Below are positions 23,125-34,556 of a DNA stretch of 64,000 nucleotides, one piece after another (position 1 is the first letter of the stretch; each line of letters starts with the position of its first letter). The stretch comes from Lentinus brumalis (taxonomy: Eukaryota > Basidiomycota > Agaricomycetes > Polyporales > Polyporaceae): contig MARA01000045.1 of assembly GCA_001792895.1 (NCBI GenBank), positions 124,001-188,000 of the forward strand. Reading direction: 5' to 3'. Below the pieces are notes generated by a model. The model was not told the origin of the DNA. It did not search any database and was given only the letters and a program-made list of their open reading frames with translations. Made by a program: the position numbers and the translations under genes.

Positions 23125-24678
23125 CTACGAGTGTACGTCCACTGACAGCGCATCCACGACGGCCTTCAACCGTGCAATGCGAGCCTTCGACAGAGCAGGC
23201 ACAGTCGTCTTCTCTCCAGGGCGGGGAATGTGATGGCACGCGAGTTTGCGCAGTCGTGGATTACCCCGCGCCGCACGCCCCTCGATCGTCGTGACCAAGA
23301 GTTCGTGCATCCCTCTGCCATTCGAATGCTCGATGGACAGCGACTCGAGGTCAGAGCTGACTATCTCTGTGCGGAGTACCATGAGCAAATTGAGACATGA
23401 GTTGATGCGCACGGACAACGACTTGATGCACGGGAAGGCGTGTAGGACGAGGGCCCAGTCGTCCTTCGTGACCGCAATTGGGTGGTCGAAGTGGAAGTCT
23501 AGCTGTTGTAGATGACCTCTCGAGGTGGAGAACAAAGCGACGATGTCTTGGAGGACTACGGAAGGTCCGCAGAGGCTGCCAGCGCCCGGAGACGTACTCC
23601 ACGGCGAGGGTTCAATTGCGACAGCGATAGTCTGCGTGCCTTCTACGTACCCGCTGACAGCGAGAGTCATGTTGGGGATGGACTGGCCCAGCCAGCCATA
23701 TTCGTTGTTCATGGTGCACTTGCAGACGAGGTGATCCACAGGAGGGCCCGTCCTTGAGCTATGTAGATCCCGTATGGAGGGGAAGACGTCACGGAGGGAC
23801 TGGCCATATCCGTACAGCGTCATGCGAACACGCGCAGAGGTCGGGTATGTGAGAAGTTGAAGTACGGGGTTTTCTGAGGGTGCGTGCCCGCCATATAGAA
23901 CTAATGTGGAGAGGTGCGGCAGGTGCACCGCGATCTTGGAAGACGTCGAAAGATGAGACTTCGACAAGGGGGAATCGTAGATGGTCAAGCTATCGAGGAG
24001 GTTACACTCTCGGATGGCCCGCTGGAATACGTCCGGTCGATGCATTGCTCCTGATATAGTCAGTCTTCGCAAAGAGGGAACTGCGAGGGCCGGAAGGAAG
24101 AGCGCCGTGGGTACATCGACTTCCGTCAATGTAAGGAAGTGGTCTGAACGAGGGCTATTCAAACCACTTGCAAGGCTAGAGTCCGATATCACCGGAATGT
24201 CGTGATCTATGATCTTGAGAGACCTGAGCGCAGGGAGACGGAGGGATAAGAAGATCGGAATATCAGGACAGGAGTGGATTGTCAGGGATACCAGCCCGGT
24301 AACGTCTTCAGCGCGTATTCGTTGCAAGAGCGGAGTGTTCCGTGCTCGCAGCGATAGCGAGTAAGGCCGCGACGACGTCCGTCGAACCAAAGTGAAGAAG
24401 AAAGCCGGGTCTTCTTGTGTGTTTGGTCCCTTCCAAATTGGTTGCACATCGAATCCTGCCAGCATGTCCACCCAGAATTCGGGTGTGAAGTGGATGAGCT
24501 GTCGCCAGAGACGGCAGACGTGCGTGAGTTGGATGTCCCGACGACGGCCGGGCGAGATGAGTCGAAAGACGTGGATGAAAATCTCGGGCAGCAGCTTCCC
24601 ATATATTTCTGGAGTCAATGCGTGGCTATCGATGCAGGAGGTATCCACAGCGGGAGACGTGCTCTGGAGATCCTGCAT
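23125..24678 (-). CDS. F-box protein, intronless
   Basis: 517 aa in a single exon from ATG at 24676-24678 to TAG at 23125. Residues about 28-75 form an F-box (LLPEIFIHVFRLISPGRRRD, then THVCRLWRQLIHFTPEFW). This should bind Skp1 in an SCF ubiquitin ligase, leaving the rest to recruit substrate. The remainder has irregular leucine-rich segments such as LTIHSCPDIPIFLSLRLPAL and LRRLTISGAM, as in the many LRR-like F-box proteins of mushrooms. These families expand quickly and targets are mostly unknown. The truncated copy just downstream supports local duplication. Confidence 0.85.
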   Translation of the reverse strand: MQDLQSTSPAVDTSCIDSHALTPEIYGKLLPEIFIHVFRLISPGRRRDIQLTHVCRLWRQLIHFTPEFWVDMLAGFDVQPIWKGPNTQEDPAFFFTLVRRTSSRPYSLSLRARNTPLLQRIRAEDVTGLVSLTIHSCPDIPIFLSLRLPALRSLKIIDHDIPVISDSSLASGLNSPRSDHFLTLTEVDVPTALFLPALAVPSLRRLTISGAMHRPDVFQRAIRECNLLDSLTIYDSPLSKSHLSTSSKIAVHLPHLSTLVLYGGHAPSENPVLQLLTYPTSARVRMTLYGYGQSLRDVFPSIRDLHSSRTGPPVDHLVCKCTMNNEYGWLGQSIPNMTLAVSGYVEGTQTIAVAIEPSPWSTSPGAGSLCGPSVVLQDIVALFSTSRGHLQQLDFHFDHPIAVTKDDWALVLHAFPCIKSLSVRINSCLNLLMVLRTEIVSSDLESLSIEHSNGRGMHELLVTTIEGRAARGNPRLRKLACHHIPRPGEKTTVPALSKARIARLKAVVDALSVDVHS

Positions 24679-25117
24679 TCTTGTGCCGTTGGTCCGAATA
24701 GACTTGCCGTGCCGGAACCGCGTCTTCTAGGTAAGGAGATGAGTCAGGAGGTCGCAACAGAAGACGTGGTGAAAAACAACGGGACGAGTTCTCTTACAGT
24801 GTCGCTGAAGGTGATGGTGGTAGATACTGGAAAGCTATGCGGATCACCAGGTTCAGTACTGCGGTTGTTTCCACCAAGCGCCCATGTTGGAACCTTTTAC
24901 CACGTGGACGCTGCCAGTGGTTATAACCCTCGTCCTTCCGAAATTCAGGAAGACCACAGCACCCAGTGCTTTAGGGGCTCCCTACTATTGCCTCCGCCTG
25001 AGAATCACAACCCGAGCATATACAGATCCATAAATCAGCGATACATATCCGTACACATGATGAGGCCCCGAGCACTACTATACCTTCCGTCCCAAAGCAA
25101 GAACTTTGAACGACCCT
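24679..25117. other. Spacer between F-box and exonuclease genes
   Basis: About 440 bp holding the F-box promoter and exonuclease 3' flank. Nothing further seen. Confidence 0.6.
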
Positions 25118-27324
25118 CTACTTCTTGTACCCATCCTGCTCAAGGATCCACTCCCGATGACGCGCCCACGACCCCGACTCGAGCTGCACGAACACCTTGA
25201 GCCGGTCCATGTCATACGGCAAACTCGGGTCCGCCTGCAGAGCCCGCACCACATAGGAGCTACCGGGCGTGTCATCAATACCGTCAAGCCAACACGACGT
25301 ATCCAGGGATGGCATGCACTTACATGACCGTGCTGTGCGCGAGCGGGTTCTCCTTGCTCCTCAGTGCCGCACAGATCTCGTCCAGCGGCGTCTGGCTGTG
25401 GTGCCACAGCTTGTACGCCCGCAAGTGCTGCGGGCGCGGCGGCCCGCTCGCAACTGCCCCTTGCGTCGCGCTCGCGCTTGAGCCAGGGCGACTCGTGGTT
25501 GTGGTCGCCGCCAGGTCGAATTCGCCAGTGTATACGAGCGGGCGGGAGTACGCGTTTGCACGGGGCGCGGAAGGACCTGCCAGCGTGGGCGTGGTAGATG
25601 AGGTAGACGCGGTCTTGGAGAGGGTCGCAGGAGCGAGTGGCTCAGCTTCATGGGCCATAGCGACCGCCGCCACAGGGATGTCGCTCGTCGCGGCAATTGG
25701 AGGAACGGTGGCCTCCGCTACCTTAGCGGCGGCAATGGTAGCAGCCGTCTTCTCTTGGTAGATCCTGCGCAAGTCGGTCGAGCAGTCCTCCCACCTAATC
25801 TCCGTCCCGTTCTCCTTCGCCATGGACATCAAGGTGTTGTAGACCGTCAGAGCACAATGTGCGTCGTTCGCTGCGTACGTGATCTGCGTCTGGGACAGCT
25901 TCAGTCTCCAGTCGCTCGTCCGCACCTTGCCCTTGTCGAGGGTCTTGCCGGTGTATCGCTCGACGATCTTGGCCAGCGCGACGATGGAGCGGTTGAATGA
26001 CTGCGAGAATGTCGGATCTGCTTGTCGGGCGAGTCCGCCGAGCTCGACAAGCCCGGCGGCGAGCAAGCCGTAGTCCCGGAAGAGTTTCTGACCGTCGTCT
26101 GCATTGGGAATCAGTAAAAGGCAGCTCAAGAAGTGGGAGGAAACTTACTGCGGATGTTGGCGCCGAGCTTGATGATATCCTTGTTCTCTATGATCTCCTG
26201 TGTGCGTAAAATCGTCAGACATGACCATCCGGCGACGAGCATCGAGCAGTACCTTGACTTTCTGCGGAAACTCTGCCGGAAGCCTGTCAGTGCTCGAAGA
26301 GACCCAGAAGTGCACAAGACGTACTGCTCATCGCGCTGACTTGTATCAGGACGATTATGCGAGAGTCGCAGATCTGCACGAGGGCCGTAGGCCACTCCTG
26401 CGGCGCCTTGCCGCGGCGGAAGCTGACGGGCCACTCGAGATCAAAGCCGAGCGGGCCCTTGAGACATCCCACAAGGTCGTTCGCTTCTTCCTCGTGGCGG
26501 GTGTATACGACGGCAGGAATAGGCGGATACTGCTTGTACGAGTACAGCGGAAGCGTCTCCTTCTCCGGCGGAGCGGGAGCGGCCGAACTGCTTGCCTCGC
26601 CGGCAGTTGCAGCTGTGGCTATGGCGGGCTGGTTCTCGATGTCGCTGGTCGTCCGCGTGATAGGGAGAGGAGCAGTAGCTCTGGCTTTGCCCTTAGAAGG
26701 AGGTTTGCTCCCGAGAGTTGCGGAGGTTCCAGCAGTGGCGAAGGGTCCAAGTATTGATGAAGTGGCGGCGCCCATGGATGAAGGCGTGTGGCTCCTGTCA
26801 AGATGGTGAGTCATATACAGAACACGACGCGACAAGAGTCCAGGAGCAAGACGCGTGTGTAACACGAAGGCAGACAGGTTCCGCGTGAGGGCAATCACAG
26901 AGCACATCCGGAGCAACTCAGTGGAGGGAGTGGCAATCTGACTAGGACAGAGCAAGTCGCACCAATATAATATATACCACTCCAGTACGAGCAAAGCGTC
27001 CGCAATTTGCATCAAAGCGCGCTTATCAGAGTCTTTGGGACGATTGCCAGACACATGGGTACTGTATAGCTCAACGTACGCGTTTGCAGTCATAAACGGA
27101 TTCTTGATCGGCGCTGACGGCTTCGTGGCGACTTGCTGAGCTGGTCCAGCCAGCCAATTGGGTATCTCTGCGTCGAGTGCAGCGAGGATCTTCGACCTCG
27201 GTTTAATAGATGTGGTTGCTGTTGGGGAGGTAGACCGTAGCCGAGCTTTTGAGGGTGAGCTGGGCGGACTTAGACGACAAAGAGTCGCCGATAGCTTTGT
27301 TTCCTTAAGCGCGTTTGTCATCAT
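25118..27324 (-). CDS. WRN-type 3'-5' exonuclease with C-terminal helix-turn-helix
   Basis: Multi-exon gene encoding a DEDDy exonuclease of the Werner/RNase D group, which trims DNA (or RNA) from the 3' end with two metals. After a Pro/Ser-rich N-terminus, motif I is LGFDLEWPV (D and E), motif II spans a 50-bp intron (LGANIR joined to NDGQKLFRDYG), and motif III is YAANDAHCAL, the Tyr variant. An Ala/Ser/Thr-rich linker leads to a last domain (RAYKLWHHSQTPLDEICAAL, then SYVVRALQADP) that resembles the helix-turn-helix often found after RecQ-type helicases. No helicase domain is present before the stop at 25118-25120. The start at 27324 is the first ATG of a long frame; part of about 26790-26990 may be an intron (GTACTGG...TGACAG). 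The nuclease call is firm; the HTH is likely. Confidence 0.85.
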
Positions 27325-28566
27325 GGTTCATGTCGCTGTGCAAGCCTGGTGCAAGCTGATGTCAACATTGCTCGCCGCCCCCATCACATATCGTAATATC
27401 ATGCAACTTCGAGCACTTACTCACCAGAGTTTCGAAGGTTGGCGGGAGAAGGCAAGGAGGAGGAGGTACGTAGTATTCGATCGCGACGCGACGCGAAATC
27501 AACATCACGGGACCGCGCGCTTCCAGGCGCTGGTTTAGCCTCCGAATGCCTCGAAGCTTCCCTATTCGGCAATTCCAGACTTCCAGACCTCGGCCAGACG
27601 GCTGGAAACTGTGAGATGAGGTCCTCCTCAGTTGCTCCTCAGCACCTTTCCTGTTCAATTCTCCTTGCTTATTTCTTCTTTCCTCTGCGTCGACAAACTC
27701 GCATGCAATATCAACCAAACTCCCGCAACCGCAACCGGAAGGACAATCGCTCGGGAATCGGAGAGTAAGAACAGTTGACGGAGCGCGCGGCGCGTTGTAA
27801 GAGGGCCGGTGGTCGCCATGGCGATACGTGCATGAAGTGCAACAGCGGAAGAGATAGGCACACGAGGCGAAGCTCAAGAAGCGCAACAAAGACGGTCTGG
27901 CCACACGCGACACTGCGGTTCAGCTGTTGTCCGCGCTCGTCGTCTGAAAAAGAGCGATGTGGTCCGCCACAGGTGAGTCCGTTCTGCATGTAGCCCCTGC
28001 TCTTTCTTGTGGTTTTTTGTGGACGATCGCATGCACTCCTCTCGTTCCGCACTCGTTCACAAACCGCCAGCGTCTGCTACACAGGCAGCGTAACTCGCGG
28101 CTAGTGAGAGACTGACCTTTGCTGCAGTCCTCGGTGTCAAGAAGTCGCCTCTAAGATCTCCCTGCACACAACGCAAGTCCGCCTGTCTCGAGGGACAGCA
28201 TCATCGCAGCGGTGAGCGGTTTGAGGCGACTTCCCGCCGTACTGGGTTGGTACCAGGAGAGACTACAGTTGGGACCCGAGGCGATACTATGAGCGAGAGA
28301 ATCGCTGGATACATTGTTAGCCATAGTTGCGCTCCCAAGTCGGGTGCACACTCCGAGCCTGCCCGGTGCGTGGGGCGTTCTTCCAGCTTGAGCCTGTGTA
28401 TCGAGTATTCACGTTGTCGACTCGAATGGCACCCAATATATTGTCGGTGATCTGACCAGTGCCTCTGACTCTGTGAAGGACTCGCTGCTGCTTCGCGGAA
28501 GACCGTGCCAAAGCTTGACTCTGACCTGCGGTCCCATATGTGGCTAAGATACATGCGTCGTGCGTG
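27325..28566. other. Gene-poor stretch of 1.2 kb
   Basis: No supported gene. It contains the exonuclease promoter on the left and the 3' flank of S4 on the right. Open frames overlap on both strands without homology or splice logic. Confidence 0.55.
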
Positions 28567-29590
28567 TCATGGAGAATAGGCTGGGAGAACGTCGTCGTCC
28601 ATAAGCTCGTCAAAACTTCCAGGCAGTTGTTCCGCCTCCGAATGTGCATCGGACGTGGGAGCTGCGTCGAGAGAGTGGGGACGCTCTTCCAAACCGTGTC
28701 CTGCGTTCGAAGTAGGAGATCGTGGGCGGAGTAATGGCCCGGAGTCTTGGGAGCATACGCGCTGTCCCTCGTTCTCGGATGAGACTATATCCGGAACGGC
28801 AGACATCCCGTCTGAACCCGTCAACGTCAGTTCCGAGCTGCAAGCATGAGCATGGTTCGAACGCACCGTAGTGCCCCTTGGGGCCGTATGCAAAGTCCCC
28901 TGCAAGTCGTGCTGCCCTCCTGCGTCTCCACCTTCGAACAAGCACCAATATCGCACCGCAGAGAAGCAGTATCGCGCCTACTGCAATGCCAACTATAGCT
29001 CCGAGAGGCAGGGTGCTCCTACCTCCCGACGCAGCTGAGCTTGACGATGCGTAAGGGCTCGAGGCCGCGCTGGAAGAATTACAGCTATCTCCAAAACACT
29101 GTGCTGAAAGCCGCCCATGTGGCCGAGAGTTACCTCCGTAGAGCAGGATGACGTCCGGCCATTCTATACGTTGCCCACAAGCGCAGCTGCGAGACAATAG
29201 AATGTCAGCACTGTGATAGGTAACTGATATCGCTCATCTACGTACGCTTGTAGCTGCGATGTCGACGAGTCGGCGCAATCGGCGGCGACTGATATGGCGA
29301 ATTCCGTGAAACTGTACTCTCCCCCTCTGTGTCATAGGGCAGCATAGCAAAAAAATATCGTTTGAGAGACATACCGAAATGCTCCTTATTTCCGACTTTC
29401 AGAAGCTTGAAGTGATACTTGCAAGATGTGCCAAAGGAAACCTCGAAGCGCCCGTACAGGCTGCTTGGCCCGTGAGTGTATATCTCCTCCCGGCGACCGG
29501 CCGCTGAGGCGGGACGTTCACTGGTATCAGACAAAACGCCAGTACGGCTGAGCAAGAAACATCTCGTCGATCGGCTGGGCTCATATCGGA
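28567..29590 (-). CDS. Single-pass membrane protein S4, 5' end unresolved
   Basis: At least four exons: about 29375-29590, 29246-29324, 28867-29186 and 28567-28811, with introns of 50, 59 and 55 bp, all GT-AG. The joined frame gives a Cys-containing ectodomain (ISVAADCADSSTSQLQACAC), a Ser/Gly stalk, one helix (GAIVGIAVGAILLLCGAILV) and a basic stop (RRWRRRRAAR). The acidic tail ends DDDVLPAYSP. Layout and the C-terminal LPAYSP match S1-S3, especially S3 (LPPEYSP), though the ectodomain is diverged. I could not find a convincing start codon or signal peptide: the first exon is open back to a TAA near 29610 with no ATG in frame, so a further upstream exon is likely. Confidence 0.6.
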
Positions 29591-30000
29591 ATTACGCAGA
29601 TCAGGAAGGTACGTCCGCCATACTTCTTACGATCCACACCTCGTCGCACTCCCCACCTGCCGCTATGCGATGCGCGGCGTTGGCCCATCAGCGGGTTTCA
29701 GGTATCCAATGCTCGTCCGGTCAATGTAACCCGTGAGCGAAGCTACATAGTCACTCACTGGTTTTGTCGCTGTCCGCCGGGAGTCGATCAATGCATTTGT
29801 TCACTTGTCCACCGCCGTGTATACGAATTCAACAATCCTGTGAGGTACATTTTGCGCGAAAGTGAATGAGAAAGAGAGTAATGCAGTCGGACTCGAGCCT
29901 ACTGCCTTTGTCGAAGTGTGTGACCGCGACATGGACACAAGTGCAATGGACAAACAGAGCGCTGCATTCTGCATTCAACAACAGTGACACTTGAACATTC
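29591..30000. other. Spacer between S4 and BTB gene 1
   Basis: About 400 bp. It should contain the missing first exon of S4 (not identified) and the 3' flank of the BTB gene. Confidence 0.5.
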
Positions 30001-31083
30001 TCAGTCTGTCTCGAGAACCACCTTGCGTGCAAGGGCGTAAGCCACCCGCGTGATGTATCAAATGTAGACCGAACGCACCTTTGCGATCGCTTGCGAGATT
30101 TGCTTGTCAAGAGCGACAGTGAACGTGTGCGCGTTTGCTACTAACCCCGCCGGACCATTCAAGGTATTGCCCGAGGCCTTCATCAGCGGCTCCAGGAAGG
30201 TGGGTGAAAAGCACGGAGTCACGTCGGGAACAAGCTGTGATGCCTTCTCAAGCTCCTCCATCGCCTCGCGCCATGCCGGATGTGCGTAAACCCCCGTCAC
30301 ATACTCGATGCCACACAATTCTGTTTCACGGAAAGAGACGAAGATAGCTCCCTCCGGTGACTTCAGACGGCCTCTGCAGAGCATGAGTTCTTCGAGGTCT
30401 GTAGTGATCCAGGAGGGACATGCAACCTCGACGCGATACTCCAGCCCGAGCTCATCATGGACACGTTTGGGATTCTTGAGGACTTCCCAGTGCAAGAACG
30501 GACGTATGACCTCCACACAGCGGCGGCGATACTCCACAAGGCGATGATACGCCGCAGCGGATGTATACTGGAGCTCACTGGTGTACTCAAGGCCTGCGGG
30601 GAGGCGGAGCATTCGGCGAGCAGCGATACGTGCTGCGTCCGGGAAGCCGAAGCCGGAGGCGAGGGCGTACACTCGGAGAGGCTCCGTGTCCATCAGATCG
30701 GCGCGCAACAGCATCTGGCCGAGCACGTTTGCGACTCCTGCCATGCGATACTTCTTGGTCGCCTCGAGCAGCGCGCCGAGGGCGGCAATGGGGATAGGCT
30801 CCTCGAGAGAGGAGTATATGAGAGTGATGACTTTTTCCCAGAGCGTGCTGTCCTCGCTGACCACAGTTCGGGTCTTCTTCGATGGGAGGGTCGGAGATGT
30901 AGAAGTCGGAGGGGGGTACCTATGAGCGAAGTAGACCGAGGCGACCGCCATGATCGACTTCGACACATGGAATCTATCGCCGTCGAAAGTCTCGATGATG
31001 AGGTCGCCGACCGCGGCGTTCCGAAACGGTCCGCAGTGGACGCGGACGGTACCGCTGGAGGAGTCGGAGTCGGAGTCGGACAT
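30001..31083 (-). CDS. BTB/POZ domain protein 1
   Basis: 341 aa in two exons (30079-31083 and 30001-30021). The ATG at 31083 follows an Asp/Ser-rich start. Residues about 20-120 form a BTB/POZ fold: GDLIIETFDGDRFHVSKSIM, then SSLEEPIPIAALGALLEATK and KYRMAGVANVLG. BTB domains dimerise and often act as Cul3 adaptors. The C-terminal half is the conserved region typical of these mushroom proteins. The long open frame runs on into a 57-bp intron (30022-30078) and stops. Splicing it gives the tail QAIAKVVLETD, which matches the tails of the two other BTB genes here at the same intron position, so the spliced form is preferred. Partners unknown. Confidence 0.85.
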
Positions 31084-31304
31084 GGGTGGTAGGACGTGTA
31101 AAGGCTCTCCAGGGCTGCTTGCAAGCTCTTGAGATACCCCCAGAGCACCGCAGCACAGGCACGGTAGTCATATGGTGCCGCTTCTCTTCCATGGAGATAG
31201 CCGAATGCACCCGACACAACCTTGAGTTAAACATGACCAGTCGAGGTGCGATATCGTCCAGTGAATCATAATGAAACATACACGATACAGAGCGGGAAGC
31301 ACAC

Positions 31305-32371
31305 CTACAACCTGAGCTCAAGCTCCGGCAGCCACTCGTAAACGTCCAGCGCAATGTGTCTGCGGCGTAGAGCAACCAAGAACACTTGGTGGAGTTGGAC
31401 TGCACCAGGCGCATGGCCAGTTCTCGAAGCGCTCTCGATAGACGTGTGTTCTTGAACCTATTGAGCACTCAAATAAATGAGACTGGGTGACTTCGAACAT
31501 GGCTGACGTACCTCGCAAGTCCACCAATCCAAGAAGTGTTCTAAGACGTACCACACCAACTTCGCATAGACAAAACAACGATCGGCCGTCTTGGGCACCG
31601 GGCATCCGGGAAGGTACAGGACCGCCCCCGGCCACTAGAGTGCCGCACGATCAGCCAACGATGACGTCGGGCAAAGAATGATCAACATACCTCTCGTCCT
31701 ACGTCGGCAACTCGCACCGTTGGGCCAGGGACTTGCGAGCAAACACACAAGTCCTGCCAGTCCACTAACTTCTTGATCGACCACAAGTCTACTTGCAGTT
31801 CCCCGTCTTCCCCCGCACTGCAAAGCTCAGCGAGGCTAAGCCCACGCTTCTCCTGCGACATCACGCGAAGCACATAGTCTGGTTCGACTCGGCTACCGAG
31901 CGGAATGGGAACGACGAGGGGAGTGGTTGGCTTTGCGGGAAAGACAGCGGGCTTCAAGGGGAACGAGAACGACGACGACGACGACGACGACGGTGATTGG
32001 GGCGCCTTGACCACTACCGTCTGTGGCTCGGGCTCGGGCTCAGCGGAGCTGCTGTGGTCGTGGTCCCTGCGTGGATCTTCGTAGTTGAGCTGCGAGTCGC
32101 CAACCCTCTGTGGCTCGGTGTACGATGGGCTACCAGAGTGCGTCGTGACTCCGTGGTCGAGGCTAAGCTGAAGACAGCTTGGGGAGGAAGGAGAAGTTGC
32201 AGAAGATGAGGACATTTCCGAAGCCTGGAGTGTGGTCGAGGAAGGAAGTTGCGTCGCGCAGACCGCCAGGCCTAAGCGATTCATGCGCCGACGGAGCTGA
32301 ATGGCAAAGCACCGCCGTGCCGATCGGGCGACGCATTGACTTCCTAAGTGGTCAGTGGCGTGGTGCAACAT
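31305..32371 (-). CDS. Hypothetical Ser-rich protein, three exons
   Basis: About 318 aa from exons 31691-32371, 31512-31634 and 31305-31457, with introns of 56 and 54 bp; all junctions keep phase 0. The N-terminal half is low complexity (Ser/Pro runs, poly-Ser coded by a GAC-type trinucleotide repeat near 31966-31992). The C-terminal half is ordered and Trp-rich: LQVDLWSIKKLVDWQD, FVYAKLVWYVLEHFLDWW and HIALDVYEWLPELELRL at the end. I do not recognise a family. The exact phase fit of three exons and the natural-looking C-terminus argue for a real gene. It lies between BTB genes 1 and 2, transcribed the same way. The start at 32371 is the first ATG of the frame; an upstream exon is possible. 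Confidence 0.6.
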
Positions 32372-32670
32372 GCCTGAGCAATGTCGTGCGTGCGAGGTGA
32401 AAGACTTGAAGTTGCAGGAGCGGAATCGATAGACTCGGCGAACGAACGTGTGAGGCGAATATAGAGGTGATTTGGAAGACAGACCTGGTGAGGGACACCG
32501 AGTCGATCTCCGCCCCGTCGACCCTGAAAAGCAAATATCGCATAATCATAGCGTCGCAACCATACAGCGGGTACGTAGTCCTAGTCGCAAACAACTTCAT
32601 GCAAGAGAATCAGACTATTGACATCCACTTGATGCATATAACAGTACGTACCAGATCCTCCTAATCGTGC

Positions 32671-32708
<38 letters not shown>

Positions 32709-32857
32709 AAGACGAGCCTGGAGAGGTCGAATCGATGCGCAAAGCGAGATAGCAAGAAACGAAACGGAACAAGTCCACAGCTGGGTATCGTGGGTATCAT
32801 AGAACATAACGAAAGCGACACAGCGTAATCGCAGTCCTGTAGTCCGTGACCATGTCC
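32372..32857. other. Spacer with AG microsatellite
   Basis: About 490 bp between the hypothetical gene and BTB gene 2. No gene is supported; the notable content is the AG repeat at 32673-32706. Confidence 0.6.
32673..32706. repeat. (AG)n dinucleotide microsatellite
   Basis: About sixteen GA/AG units in a row, decaying into AAGAGAAG on the right. Likely polymorphic. Confidence 0.9.
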
Positions 32858-34196
32858 CTAATAGTCGCTCGAAGGAGCGAGAGAAACCAGATCATATCGA
32901 TCGCCTTCGCAGTCTGCAACACCAGTCAAATTCGGCAATACGTACAGTGTATTGCAGCCCCACTCACCTTCCTCGTCGTCTGACTGTTCGAGCCTTTTCG
33001 CATACACATTGAAGAAGTAGTCGAACAGCGGCCACACGACGCGCTGCAGAGATGTTCAATCAACATCATCACGAAGCTCGTAGCACGCGAGTGGAACATA
33101 CGTCGGATGGCAGCAAATAGTTCGTTTTGGTACACGGGACCAGTGCACGAGAATTATCCTCGTAATCTCCTGTCCTACTCACATCCAGTTCGACCTGCAC
33201 CAGCGTTAGCCTCCCGAACATATAGGACACCGATAAAGCACTCACCGACGAGATCGCCTCCTCGACCGCCGCCTCCAGTATCTTCGCAAAGTCCTCCATG
33301 TCCCAGAACACCCTCCCCGCACACTTCGAGCACCCCACGGCCTTCTCCACCGCCGGCCGCAGCAACCTCTGTGCGCGCGCCACACCCGGATCCAATCGCT
33401 GCCGCAGCTCCTTCCCGACCGCGTCCATATACTCGACCCACCACTCCGGCACGTCCACGCACCCAGACACCGTCTTATGCCACTGGAGCCGCCGCCTCGG
33501 CATCTTCGCACACCCGTACCCACACTCCGACAGGAAGCAGAACCGCCGCCACTGCAGCTGAATCCACCACGGCACCGCGAGAGACCCGCGCTGGTCCAGG
33601 TCCGTGACGCCCGCCGCAGCCTGCACGCACTTCTTGCGGTAGTCCATCAGCCGCACGAGCATATGCCCGGGGAGCGCTCGCAGCTCCGCCAGCTGTCTCG
33701 GGCCAGGAGGAGGGTGGGAGAGCGTGTGGCGCGCGGCGATGCGCGCGACGTCGTCCATGTCTGCGAGGCTTGCGAGCGCGTACACGCGAAGGGAGTCCGA
33801 TTCGAGATGCTCGGGTCGCAGAAGGTGCAGACGCATACGAGACGCGACACAAGACGCGGCGTACCGTCGTGAGAGTTCCAAAAGGATAGCGACATCGTCG
33901 AGGGTGATGGAGGGCTCCGGGACGGGGTAGATGAAGCGGAGAAACATGTCGAGCACTTCGCTCGGCTCGGAGAGTTCTATCACTGGTCGCTTGCGGTGCC
34001 GGCGGGACGCGGGTGGGGGAGGAGGCTGCGACGTGGGGGAACAGAACGCATCGAGGACGGGAGATGCGAGGGCGATGATGGGCTTGTGAACGCGGAAATC
34101 GACGCCGTCGCTTGAGCGCAGGATGAGGTTGGCGTCTTTGCTGTCGAACGGCGCCGTCGCACGCATCGCAGAAGAGCTCGGGGTGTGATAGGACAT
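32858..34196 (-). CDS. BTB/POZ domain protein 2
   Basis: Start MSYHTPSSSAM at 34196. BTB fold at residues about 15-115: DANLILRSSDGVDFRVHKPI, a Pro-rich insert, then DDVAILLELSRRYAASCVAS. Exon 1 runs to 33246 (AVEEAISS). As in BTB genes 1 and 3, an intron follows this peptide (33195-33245, 51 bp, branch-like CTAAC), leading to VELD. Because 51 is a multiple of three, reading through is also open. After VELD a further donor (GTGAGT at 33182) can join exons 32968-33043 and 32858-32913, adding VVWPLFDYFFNVYAKRLEQS and a stop, about 364 aa in all. That extension is phase-consistent but has no counterpart in the other two, so the true 3' end is uncertain. Probable Cul3-type adaptor. Confidence 0.75.
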
Positions 34197-34256
34197 CACT
34201 GGCCAACGTAACGCGGGAAACAAGTGCAGCACTCAGCCGAGAGCGTGTTTTTGTAC

Positions 34257-34556
34257 TCAACATCCAGGGACGCTGCATACTGGCTCCGGGAAGGCACTGC
34301 GCACTATGACTGAGCATGCACTTCCTGCAGCAGCAAGACGTGGAACTGGGATACACTTACCTCCCATGTGCTGAGCAGAGGGCTCGGCCGACCACCACGT
34401 GTGCGAAGGCACTGCCAAACTCTGAGCTTCCTTGCAATGACGTACACACGCCTTAGGGAAACCCAGCCAGCGCTGTGCATTGTGGGCGGTATCTGCGGCC
34501 CATCTGAGGAGATAGTTCAGCGCGATGAGCGATAGGACATGTTCGCTAGGCCACAT
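34257..34556 (-). CDS. Possible small protein upstream of BTB gene 2
   Basis: ATG at 34556 opens a frame of about 83-99 codons containing AHNAQRWLGFPK and SHTWWSAEP. A GT-AG segment of 48 bp inside is optional because it keeps frame. There is no paralogue in the window. It lies 60 bp above the BTB 2 start on the same strand and could simply be 5' leader. Confidence 0.25.
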   Translation of the reverse strand: MWPSEHVLSLIALNYLLRWAADTAHNAQRWLGFPKACVRHCKEAQSLAVPSHTWWSAEPSAQHMGGKCIPVPRLAAAGSACSVIVRSAFPEPVCSVPGC

